DNA from: Treponema sp.
GTDB taxonomy: Bacteria > Spirochaetota > Spirochaetia > Treponematales > Treponemataceae
Length of the DNA: 62,360 nt
Assembly: GCA_024687165.1 (NCBI GenBank)
Contig: JAILEY010000052.1
Span: 1-62,360 of the forward strand
Direction: 5' to 3'
Part shown: positions 22,780 to 29,634 of the stretch, piece by piece
Numbering within the stretch: the first letter of the stretch is position 1
Layout: each line of letters starts with the position of its first letter
Made by a program: the position numbers and the translations under genes
Notes under the pieces: model-generated
The model's input: the letters and a program-made list of their open reading frames with translations, nothing else
The model's database searches: none
Told to the model about the DNA's origin: nothing

Positions 22780-24498
22780 ATGGAAGATGTAATGTCTGTT
22801 ATGAGCAGCCAGCTTTTTGGTGTCTGGTTCCTCATTGGTGCTGCACTCGTATTCTGGATGCAGGCCGGATTCGCAATGGTTGAAACTGGATTTACCCGCG
22901 CAAAGAATGCCGGTAACATCATCATGAAGAACCTTATGGATTTCTGTATTGGTACAGTAACATTCATGCTTATTGGTTTCAGCCTTCTCCTTGGTGAAGA
23001 TGCTGCAGGTCTTATCGGAAAGCCTGGTTTTGATCTTTTTAAGTCATATGCAAACTTTGACTGGTCGAACTTTGTGTTCAACCTTGTATTCTGTGCAACA
23101 ACAGCAACAATCGTTTCTGGTGCAATGGCAGAACGTACAAAGTTCCTTTCATACTGCGTTTATTCAGCAATCATTTCTGGATTGATTTATCCTATTGAAG
23201 CTCACTGGATCTGGGGCGGCGGATGGCTTGCTCAGAAGGGATTCCATGACTTTGCAGGTTCTTGTGCAATTCATATGGTTGGTGGTATTTCTGCATTGAT
23301 CGGTGCAAAGTTCCTTGGCCCACGTCTTGGAAAGTTCTCTTATGATAAGAGAGGTAAGGTAACAAAGGTAAATGCATTCCCTGGACACAACCTTCCTATG
23401 GGTGCACTCGGATGTTTTATCCTCTGGTTCGGATGGTACGGATTTAACGGTGCTGCTGCAACTTCCCTTGATCAGCTTGCATCAATCTTCCTTACAACAA
23501 CTGTAGCTCCTGCAATTGCAACAGTTACATGTATGATTTTTACATGGATTAAGTATAAAAAGCCTGATGTTTCAATGTGTCTTAACGCTGCATTGGCAGG
23601 TCTTGTAGCAATCACAGCTCCTTGTGATGTAACAGACGCAACAGGTGCTGCAATCATCGGTATTGTTGCGGGTCTTCTTGTAATCTTCGGTGTATGGTTC
23701 CTTGATTATGTTCTTCACATCGATGACCCTGTAGGTGCTGTTGCAGTTCACTGTCTCAACGGTATCTGGGGAACAATCGCAACAGGTCTCTTTGCTAATC
23801 CAAAGGTTCCTGGTGCATCTGAAGTTGGTGCCGGTGTATTCTACGGTGGTGGATTTGCACAGCTCAAGATTCAGTTGATTGGATTTGGTTCTGTTGCACT
23901 TTATACAGCTGTAACAATGATTATCGTGTTTGCAATCATCAAGAAGATTTTCGGTCTTCGTGTAACTGCAGAAGAAGAAATCATCGGTCTTGATAAGCTT
24001 GAACATGGAATCCAGTCTTCTTATGCAGGTATTTCAGTTCTTTATTCTTCAGAAGAAGTTGCAGAAGCAGCAGAAGCCGGTATAACAATTGATCAGGCAG
24101 TTCCTGTAGTTGTACCTGCAACAACTCCAAGTTCTACAGAATCTGTATGTCACAAGGTTGTAATCATTACAAGACAGAACAAGTTTAGTGTACTTAAGAA
24201 GGCAATGAACAAGATCGGTGTAACTGGTATGACTGTTGTAAATGTTATGGGTTGCGGTATGCAGCATGGTGCAAACGAATACTATCGTGGTGTTCCAGTT
24301 GATATTCAGCTCCTTCCAAAGATCAAGGTTGAAATCGTAGTTGCAAAGGTTCCTGTAGAAACAGTTATTGAAGAAGCAAAGAAGGCTTTGTATACAGGTC
24401 ACATCGGCGACGGTAAGATCTTTGTATATCCTGTAGAAAACGTAATCAAGGTTCGCACTGGTGAATCAGGATACGACGCACTTCAGGATTCAGAATAG
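22780..24498 (+). CDS. amt: Ammonium transporter fused to a PII signalling domain
   Basis: The protein has 572 residues from the ATG at 22780, chosen for its GGAGG site; an upstream open frame is only leader. Residues 1-420 are an 11-helix Amt channel with a FWMQAGFAMVETGFTRAKNA helix, IWGGGWLA, and HMVGGISALIGA. Residues about 455-572 are a PII (GlnB/GlnK) domain with MTVVNVMGCGMQHG, YYRG, LPKIKVEIVV and GHIGDGKIFVYPVENVIKVR. The uridylylated tyrosine of E. coli GlnB (Tyr51) is Val507 here, although the preceding YRG is kept. The tethered PII can gate the channel directly. Amt-PII fusions are known in spirochetes. Confidence 0.93.
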   Translation: MEDVMSVMSSQLFGVWFLIGAALVFWMQAGFAMVETGFTRAKNAGNIIMKNLMDFCIGTVTFMLIGFSLLLGEDAAGLIGKPGFDLFKSYANFDWSNFVFNLVFCATTATIVSGAMAERTKFLSYCVYSAIISGLIYPIEAHWIWGGGWLAQKGFHDFAGSCAIHMVGGISALIGAKFLGPRLGKFSYDKRGKVTKVNAFPGHNLPMGALGCFILWFGWYGFNGAAATSLDQLASIFLTTTVAPAIATVTCMIFTWIKYKKPDVSMCLNAALAGLVAITAPCDVTDATGAAIIGIVAGLLVIFGVWFLDYVLHIDDPVGAVAVHCLNGIWGTIATGLFANPKVPGASEVGAGVFYGGGFAQLKIQLIGFGSVALYTAVTMIIVFAIIKKIFGLRVTAEEEIIGLDKLEHGIQSSYAGISVLYSSEEVAEAAEAGITIDQAVPVVVPATTPSSTESVCHKVVIITRQNKFSVLKKAMNKIGVTGMTVVNVMGCGMQHGANEYYRGVPVDIQLLPKIKVEIVVAKVPVETVIEEAKKALYTGHIGDGKIFVYPVENVIKVRTGESGYDALQDSE

Positions 24499-24507
24499 CA
24501 AAAGGTA

Positions 24508-24669
24508 TTTTCGAGTTTATATGATTTTGCGAAGTAAAACGGGCGCTGACTGCGACCGAACATAAACTTGTGAATAACTATGAAGTAGTTTTCGAGTTTA
24601 TATGATTTTGCGAAGCAAAACGGGCGCGGACTGCGACCGAATATAAACTCGAGAATAATTACGAAGTAA
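24508..24669 (+). repeat. Two tandem copies of an 81-bp structured repeat
   Basis: Copies start at 24508 and 24589 and differ at a few sites. Each has CGAGTTTATA paired with TATAAACTCG in the second copy (weaker in the first), an inner TTTTGC-GAA-GCAAAA mini-hairpin, and a second hairpin such as GAATAATTAC-GAA-GTAATTATTC. The GCGAAGC core is known as an unusually stable DNA mini-hairpin. The copies are contiguous, with no spacers. They lie directly after the amt stop. Confidence 0.85.
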
Positions 24670-24709
24670 TTATTCAGCTTCTTGGCAACGTTGGAAGCTC
24701 TATATATCT

Positions 24710-24751
24710 GAGGATCGGAATTAAGTACCCCAATTCCGGTCCTCTTTTTTT
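24710..24751 (+). terminator. Intrinsic terminator of amt
   Basis: GAGGATCGGAATT (24710-24722) pairs over 13 bp with AATTCCGGTCCTC (24732-24744), with one G-U, followed by seven T. The tandem repeat lies between the stop codon and this terminator, so it is transcribed. Confidence 0.85.
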
Positions 24752-24821
24752 GTTATTATAAAAATTTAAGTGAGAGAATATAGAGTTAAATACTTTTAAT
24801 TGTGAGTTATATTGATTTAAT

Positions 24822-24863
24822 AAAATTTGCGCGAAGGAGCATTGATGTGAACGAGATTTCGCT
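24822..24863 (+). repeat. Degenerate left end of the MITE-like repeat
   Basis: AAAATTTGCGCGAAGGAGC and the following bases to GAACGAGA match the left end of copies at 18253 and 44673 with several mismatches. It is a truncated copy, less certain than the others. The rest of the 24499-25032 gap holds the tandem repeat, the amt terminator and the asnB promoter and attenuator. Confidence 0.4.
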
Positions 24864-24907
24864 TAGAGCTGATTTCTTAAAATAGAAAAAAAGATATATA
24901 AAATCTC

Positions 24908-24936
24908 TTGAATTTTTTTCTTTATTCTACTAAATT
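24908..24936 (+). promoter_or_regulatory. asnB promoter
   Basis: TTGAAT (24908-24913) and TAAATT (24931-24936) are 17 bp apart. The expected start near 24943 places the hexaloop hairpin within the first two or three bases of the mRNA. Confidence 0.65.
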
Positions 24937-24943
24937 AAAACAA

Positions 24944-25002
24944 CAAGCAAAGGCGCTTGGTTTAAGAAGATTTATGTCTCTTTGAACCAGGCGCTTTTTT
25001 TT
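24944..25002 (+). promoter_or_regulatory. ANTAR-type hexaloop attenuator of asnB
   Basis: CAAGC-(AAAGGC)-GCTTG at 24944-24959 is a perfect 5-bp stem with A1/G4 loop. Its 3' half belongs to the terminator GCGCTTGGTTTAA with TTTGAACCAGGCGC and a run of eight T (24995-25002). The whole element is strikingly similar to the glnA attenuator, including the GGTTTAAG and inner AGA/TCT segments, which suggests duplication. Confidence 0.82.
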
Positions 25003-25032
25003 GTTTAAACGGGATTTTGGAGGAATAGTATT

Positions 25033-26772
25033 ATGTGTGGATTTGTCGGAGCATTTGATTTGGCAAGCGGCAGCAAACCTGTAGATGAGGGACTTAAAGA
25101 ACAGCTTCGATCTCAGGTTCTTGAAATGAGCAAAAAAATCCGTCATCGCGGTCCGGACTGGAGCGGCGTTTACACAGGCAATAATGCAATTCTTTCACAC
25201 GAACGTCTTGCAATTGTAGATCCGTTTTCAGGAAAACAGCCTTTAGTAAGTGACGATGGAAAAATCATTCTTGCAGTAAACGGGGAAATCTACAACCACA
25301 AAGAAATCCGCGCAAAGTATGCCGGAAAGTATGAGTTTAAAACTATGAGCGACTGTGAAGTAATTCTTCCGCTCTACAAAGAAAAGGGAACTCAGTTTCT
25401 TGAAGATATAAGCGGCATTTTTGCATTTGCACTTTATGACAGTGAAAAAGATGTTTATCTTATCGGACGTGATGAAATCGGTGTAGTTCCACTTTATCAG
25501 GGCTGGGACAAAGACGGTCATTACTATGTTGCTTCTGAACTTAAAGCTCTGGAAGGTCACTGTATCACAATTGAAGAATTTCCAAACGGACATTATTTTT
25601 ATTCCAAAGATGAAAAACCGGTAAAATGGTATAAGCGTGACTGGGAAGATTTTAAGAATGTTGAAAATGCAAAATGTGCAACTGATGAAAAGGGTGAGAT
25701 TATTGATGCATCTATAATTCAGAAAGTTCGTGACGGACTTGAAAGTGCAGTAAAGGCTCAGCTTATGTCTGATGTTCCTTATGGAGTTCTTTTGTCAGGC
25801 GGATTGGATTCAACTGTAATCGCTGCAATCACTCAGAAGTTTGCAAAGAAGCGTGTTGAAACTGGTTCTTTAAAAGATGCATGGTGGCCTCAGCTTCACA
25901 GTTTTGCAGTTGGCCTTGAAGGATCTCCGGATCTTGTTGCTGCAAAAAAAGCTGCTGACTTTATTGGAACTGTTCATCATGAAATTCATTTTACAATTCA
26001 GGAAGCACTTGATGCACTTGAAGATGTAATTTATCACATTGAAACATATGACATTACAACTGTCCGTGCATCTACTCCGATGTATCTTCTTGCACGTGCA
26101 ATTAAAGCAATGGGAATTAAGATGGTTCTTTCTGGTGAAGGAAGTGACGAGCTTTTTGGAGGATATCTGTACTTCCACAAGGCACCGGATGCAAAAGAAT
26201 TCCATGAAGAGCTTGTGCGTAAAATGAGTAAGCTTCATCTTTATGATTGTCTTCGTGCAAATAAATCACTTATGGCATGGGGAATTGAAGGTCGAGTTCC
26301 TTTCCTTCACAAAGAGTTTATTGATATTGCAATGGGACTTAACCCGAAAGATAAAATGAATATTAAACTTCCTGATGGTAAGCAGCGTATTGAAAAATGG
26401 ATTTTGCGCAAGGCATTTGAAGATATTCTCCCTCCAGAGATTTGCTGGAGACAGAAGGAACAGTTCTCTGATGGCGTAGGCTACAGTTGGATTGATACTC
26501 TTAAAGAAATGACAAATGCAAAAGTAAGCGATGCAGAATTTGCACAGCGAGAAAAGAGATTCCCTGTAAATACTCCTGCAACTAAAGAAGAATATTTCTA
26601 TCGTGAAATTTACGAAAAGCTTTTCCCAAGTCCAACAGCAGCTTTGTGTCCTCCTCATGAAGCAGGTGTTGCATGTTCAACAGCAAAAGCACTTGAATGG
26701 GACGAAGCATGGAAAAATGCAAATGAACCTTCAGGTCGTGTAATTGCCGCTGTCCACGAAAAAGCATATTAG
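25033..26772 (+). CDS. asnB: Asparagine synthase (glutamine-hydrolysing)
   Basis: The 579-residue protein has the class II glutaminase domain starting MCGFVGAF, so Cys2 becomes the N-terminal nucleophile after Met removal. RHRGPDWSG, AVNGEIYNH and GDD-type glutaminase blocks follow. The synthetase domain (from residue 230) has the PP-loop LLSGGLDSTV and the later SGEGSDELFGGY. It makes asparagine from aspartate, glutamine and ATP. Ribosome site GGAGG. Its leader attenuator ties it to nitrogen status. The 3' end overlaps the convergent SDR gene by 4 bp. Confidence 0.95.
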   Translation: MCGFVGAFDLASGSKPVDEGLKEQLRSQVLEMSKKIRHRGPDWSGVYTGNNAILSHERLAIVDPFSGKQPLVSDDGKIILAVNGEIYNHKEIRAKYAGKYEFKTMSDCEVILPLYKEKGTQFLEDISGIFAFALYDSEKDVYLIGRDEIGVVPLYQGWDKDGHYYVASELKALEGHCITIEEFPNGHYFYSKDEKPVKWYKRDWEDFKNVENAKCATDEKGEIIDASIIQKVRDGLESAVKAQLMSDVPYGVLLSGGLDSTVIAAITQKFAKKRVETGSLKDAWWPQLHSFAVGLEGSPDLVAAKKAADFIGTVHHEIHFTIQEALDALEDVIYHIETYDITTVRASTPMYLLARAIKAMGIKMVLSGEGSDELFGGYLYFHKAPDAKEFHEELVRKMSKLHLYDCLRANKSLMAWGIEGRVPFLHKEFIDIAMGLNPKDKMNIKLPDGKQRIEKWILRKAFEDILPPEICWRQKEQFSDGVGYSWIDTLKEMTNAKVSDAEFAQREKRFPVNTPATKEEYFYREIYEKLFPSPTAALCPPHEAGVACSTAKALEWDEAWKNANEPSGRVIAAVHEKAY

Positions 26773-27425
26773 TTTTCAGGCCAGATGAATTTGCTGCTAC
26801 AGGTATTTTCGCCGTTATCAATGATTACGTCGATGCCTGTAGCGCTTTTGTTTATGCAGGTAAGAAAATAAACCCACTGTGCAATTTCTTCAGGAGATGC
26901 CCATTTTTTCAGCGGGGTCAAATTCATAATCTGATTCCAGAGGTTTTTATCGCTCATTACAGGTTCATTAAGTTCTGTCGTAACACCTCCGGGACTAATG
27001 CTGTTGCACGTTGCTCCAAAGGCTGCAAGACGGATTGCAAGATTTTTTGTGTATGCAAGGATTCCGCCTTTTGATGCAGAGTATTCGGGAAATTCAGCTC
27101 CGTTATGTGCGCTTGTAGAACACATGTTGAGTACGGATTTTATAGAAGGTGAAATATATTTTTCACTGATGCTGATTGTTCCGCGAAGATTCACGTCGAT
27201 ATCATTGCAATTTTGAACGCCTGCATTGTTTACAATTATTTCAATACCATCAATTGAAGGAAATAAATCTTTTTTTGAAACATCAACAATGTAGTGAGTG
27301 TAAGATTCATTTTCTATTGAAGAAGGAAGAATATCAAATCCGATTACTTCATGACCTTTTTCAAGAAAATGCCGGCAGATTGTTTTTCCAATTCCACGTG
27401 ATGAACCTGTAACAAGAATTTTCAT
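26769..27425 (-). CDS. Short-chain dehydrogenase/reductase
   Basis: The 218-residue SDR has TGSSRGIG (nucleotide site, residues 6-13), NNAG, a catalytic Ser in CSTSAHNG, and YSASK (Tyr/Lys pair). The substrate is unknown. The gene lies 3 bp downstream of the queuosine-precursor transporter gene and is presumably co-transcribed with it, although nothing in its sequence points to queuosine metabolism. It converges on asnB. Confidence 0.88.
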   Translation of the reverse strand: MKILVTGSSRGIGKTICRHFLEKGHEVIGFDILPSSIENESYTHYIVDVSKKDLFPSIDGIEIIVNNAGVQNCNDIDVNLRGTISISEKYISPSIKSVLNMCSTSAHNGAEFPEYSASKGGILAYTKNLAIRLAAFGATCNSISPGGVTTELNEPVMSDKNLWNQIMNLTPLKKWASPEEIAQWVYFLTCINKSATGIDVIIDNGENTCSSKFIWPEN

Positions 27426-27428
27426 AGT

Positions 27429-28172
27429 CTATTTATTTTCCTCTATGAATTTTAAATATTCTTGGCCGACGTTCTGTTTTTCCCATGAACGTACAGCTTT
27501 ATAGGTGAATGGTGAGAAAATTACTTCCATCAAAAGTTCAGCTATTGCTCCTGTCATTGCACAGAAAATTGATTGAGTTACAGTCCAGCCGAAGAAATGA
27601 ACGCTTACAATGAATGCAAATGCAAGATTATCTACAAACTGTCCAAGGAAAGTTGAAATATATGATCTGAAGGCAAAGGCAAAAAAATTGTCTTTTTTTA
27701 ATGCTCGTCCGATTGTTGCGTTGAGGCAGTTGTTGAAAACTGTAGAAATAATAATTGCCATTGTGCTTCCAAAAACAACGTACCAGCTTCCACTGAAAAT
27801 CTGATTTACTGCGTTGTTTAATTCTGCAACAGACTGTCCGTTTTCATTGTAGCTTGTGCTCCATTCTCCGCTTAAAAGTGAAGCAAGAAAGAACATGAAT
27901 ACAACAAAAAGATTAATCAGAATTGCAACGAAGCTTAAAATGTTTGCGGCCCTTGCGTTGAATCTTTTGACTGTAATATCCATCAAAGCAAATGCAACCC
28001 AGGAAAAAATAAATCCTGCGTCAAGTGCAAGCCATGATGGGAGACCGCCGATTGATTTGTTTGCAAGAAGATTCATTGCAATGAGTGATGCCACAAAAAA
28101 AGCTGTGACCCAAGAAGGAATTGATCTGAGAAGTAGAGACACTTCTCTTGCGAGTAGTTTTGGACTTTTCAT
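27429..28172 (-). CDS. VUT/YhhQ family queuosine precursor transporter
   Basis: The protein has 247 residues with about six or seven membrane helices, matching the VUT (DUF165, YhhQ) family: PSWLALDAGFIFSWVAFALM, a long middle helix with GSTMAIIISTVFNNCLNA, and FLGQFVDNLAFAFI. Members import preQ0/preQ1 or queuine. The ATG at 28172 is preferred to GTG 28178 because AGGGGG is 5 bases upstream. A preQ1-I-like riboswitch directly upstream supports the substrate assignment, and a queD gene at 47827-48204 shows the cell also has part of the synthetic pathway. Confidence 0.88.
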   Translation of the reverse strand: MKSPKLLAREVSLLLRSIPSWVTAFFVASLIAMNLLANKSIGGLPSWLALDAGFIFSWVAFALMDITVKRFNARAANILSFVAILINLFVVFMFFLASLLSGEWSTSYNENGQSVAELNNAVNQIFSGSWYVVFGSTMAIIISTVFNNCLNATIGRALKKDNFFAFAFRSYISTFLGQFVDNLAFAFIVSVHFFGWTVTQSIFCAMTGAIAELLMEVIFSPFTYKAVRSWEKQNVGQEYLKFIEENK

Positions 28173-28178
28173 GTCCAC

Positions 28179-28227
28179 CCCCTAGTTTTGATTTTTTATT
28201 TGCAGGATGGTAGGAACGAACTGCAAA
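28179..28227 (-). promoter_or_regulatory. preQ1-I riboswitch candidate
   Basis: Read on the minus strand, TTTGCAG pairs with CTGCAAA around a 15-base loop that starts TTCG and contains CCTACC. An A-rich tail (AATAAAAAATCAAAA) follows, and then ACTAGGGGG. The loop CCTA can pair with TAGG of the tail, giving the pseudoknot typical of preQ1-I. The TAGGGGG also contains the ribosome site, so ligand binding should block translation of the transporter. Confidence 0.72.
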
Positions 28228-28371
28228 AAAATTGATATCTGAAAATACCATAAAAAATTACTTAAAGCAATCAAAATAAATGTTTTCATACTTTTCTTTC
28301 CGTCGACACATTTTTTTATCAATGTATAAATCAGAGTATATTTTTTTATATTCCTTTGATATTATGATTTT

Positions 28372-29400
28372 ATGAATGCCGCTGAGGTTTTGTTTGAAGA
28401 GAAAAATCTTATCGATGAAGAATTTTTGAAACTTTTGAAAACTGACGAATTTGATGAACAGCTTTTTCATTATGCGGATTTACGGCGGCGGGAATTTTAT
28501 GGTACTGATGTTTATTCGCGCGGACTCATCGAGTTTACAAATCACTGTAAAAACAACTGCCTTTACTGCGGAATAAGACGTGAAAATAAAAATGCTTCAA
28601 GATACAGAATGACACCACAGGAAATTCTTGAGTGTTGTACAAACGGATATAATCTTGGGTTACGTACATTTGTTCTGCAGGGCGGTGAAGATCCTTTTTT
28701 TACTGATGAAAAAATCTGCAGCATCGTTTCTCAAATTAAAAATAAATTTCCAGACTGTGCCGTAACTCTTTCAATCGGTGAAAAAAATAAAAAAAGCTAT
28801 CAGTCATATTTTGATGCTGGTGCAAGCCGATATTTACTTCGTCATGAAACTGCATGTGATTCTCATTATAAAAAACTTCATCCTGCAGAAATGAGTCTTG
28901 AAAACCGTAAGCGATGTCTTTTTGATTTAAAGGAAATCGGTTTCCAGATTGGAGCTGGATTTATGGTCGGCTCTCCCTTTCAGACTTTGGAAAACATTGT
29001 TGAGGATTTTCGCTTTTTGCAGAAGCTGGAGCCTGATATGATTGGAATCGGACCGTTTATTTCTCATCGTGATACTCCTTTTGCAGAATTTAAAAACGGC
29101 ACATTGGGGCTGACATTAAGACTGATTTCTGTTTTGAGACTGATGTTTCCTTATGCGCTTATTCCTGCAACTACAGCTTTAGGAACGATTCACTCTGAAG
29201 GCAGGGAACTTGGATTAAAAGCCGGCGCAAATGTTGTGATGCCGAATATTTCAACTGCTGAAGCAAGAAAAAATTATGTCCTTTATGATAATAAAATCTG
29301 TATTGGTGAAGATGCCGTAAAATGTCATGGTTGTATCAGTGCAAGAATCGAAAGTGCCGGATATCATCTTGTTACTGATATTGGTGATGTAAAAAAATGA
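28372..29400 (+). CDS. hydE: [FeFe]-hydrogenase maturation radical SAM enzyme HydE
   Basis: The 342-residue protein has the radical SAM motif CKNNCLYC (Cys59, Cys63, Cys66). Other HydE-like blocks are FVLQGGEDPFFTD, RYLLRHETA, LHPAEMS, GAGFMVGSPFQT and GIGPFISHRDTPF. HydE helps build the dithiolate bridging ligand/diiron precursor of [FeFe]-hydrogenase. HydF, HydG and the hydrogenase are not in the window. It suggests an H2-producing or -using anaerobe. It reads in the same direction as gltB but a separate promoter and attenuators intervene. Confidence 0.9.
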   Translation: MNAAEVLFEEKNLIDEEFLKLLKTDEFDEQLFHYADLRRREFYGTDVYSRGLIEFTNHCKNNCLYCGIRRENKNASRYRMTPQEILECCTNGYNLGLRTFVLQGGEDPFFTDEKICSIVSQIKNKFPDCAVTLSIGEKNKKSYQSYFDAGASRYLLRHETACDSHYKKLHPAEMSLENRKRCLFDLKEIGFQIGAGFMVGSPFQTLENIVEDFRFLQKLEPDMIGIGPFISHRDTPFAEFKNGTLGLTLRLISVLRLMFPYALIPATTALGTIHSEGRELGLKAGANVVMPNISTAEARKNYVLYDNKICIGEDAVKCHGCISARIESAGYHLVTDIGDVKK

Positions 29401-29442
29401 TTTTAATAAAAGTAAAAAAAGTTTAAAAAGAATAAATTTCAC

Positions 29443-29474
29443 TTGAATATATCGTTTTATTTCGATAATATAAT
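29443..29474 (+). promoter_or_regulatory. gltB promoter region
   Basis: TTGAAT (29443-29448) is followed by overlapping -10 candidates, TAATAT (29466-29471, 17-bp spacing) and TATAAT (29469-29474, 20-bp spacing). Both start transcription near the first hexaloop hairpin at 29476. Confidence 0.6.
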
Positions 29475-29475
29475 G

Positions 29476-29540
29476 CAAAACAGAGACGTTTTGTGAGAAA
29501 GCAGATATTGTCTGTATTCTCATGAAGCGTCTTTTTTTTT
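29476..29540 (+). promoter_or_regulatory. ANTAR-type hexaloop attenuator 1 of gltB
   Basis: CAAAAC-(AGAGAC)-GTTTTG at 29476-29493 is a perfect 6-bp hairpin with loop A1/G4. The loop and 3' half form part of a 16-bp terminator, AGACGTTTTGTGAGAA with TTCTCATGAAGCGTCT (to 29532), followed by a run of nine T. The start of transcription is expected at the foot of the hairpin. Confidence 0.82.
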
Positions 29541-29549
29541 AACTTTTTG

Positions 29550-29621
29550 AGCGACAATGGGGTCGTCCTGGAAGTAACTGTGCCTGCACGGAATTTCCGG
29601 ATGTCTGTTGTCGCTTTTTTT
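29550..29621 (+). promoter_or_regulatory. ANTAR-type hexaloop attenuator 2 of gltB
   Basis: GCGAC-(AATGGG)-GTCGT at 29551-29566 (last pair G-U) has loop A1/G4. The terminator is AGCGACAA (29550-29557) with TTGTCGCT (29608-29615) and a run of seven T. It resembles the second glnN attenuator in sequence and topology, giving gltB the same two-step layout. Confidence 0.78.
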
Positions 29622-29634
29622 ATGGGGTAAAATA

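Noticed and set aside
24508-24669. CRISPR-like array
   Set aside because: The two units are contiguous 81-bp copies without spacers, and no cas gene is present. The palindromes at 59617-59721 were rejected as CRISPR for the same reason.
28258-28470. 70-codon minus-strand frame upstream of hydE
   Set aside because: Lys/Phe-rich frame over AT-rich promoter DNA that also overlaps the start of hydE. No family likeness.
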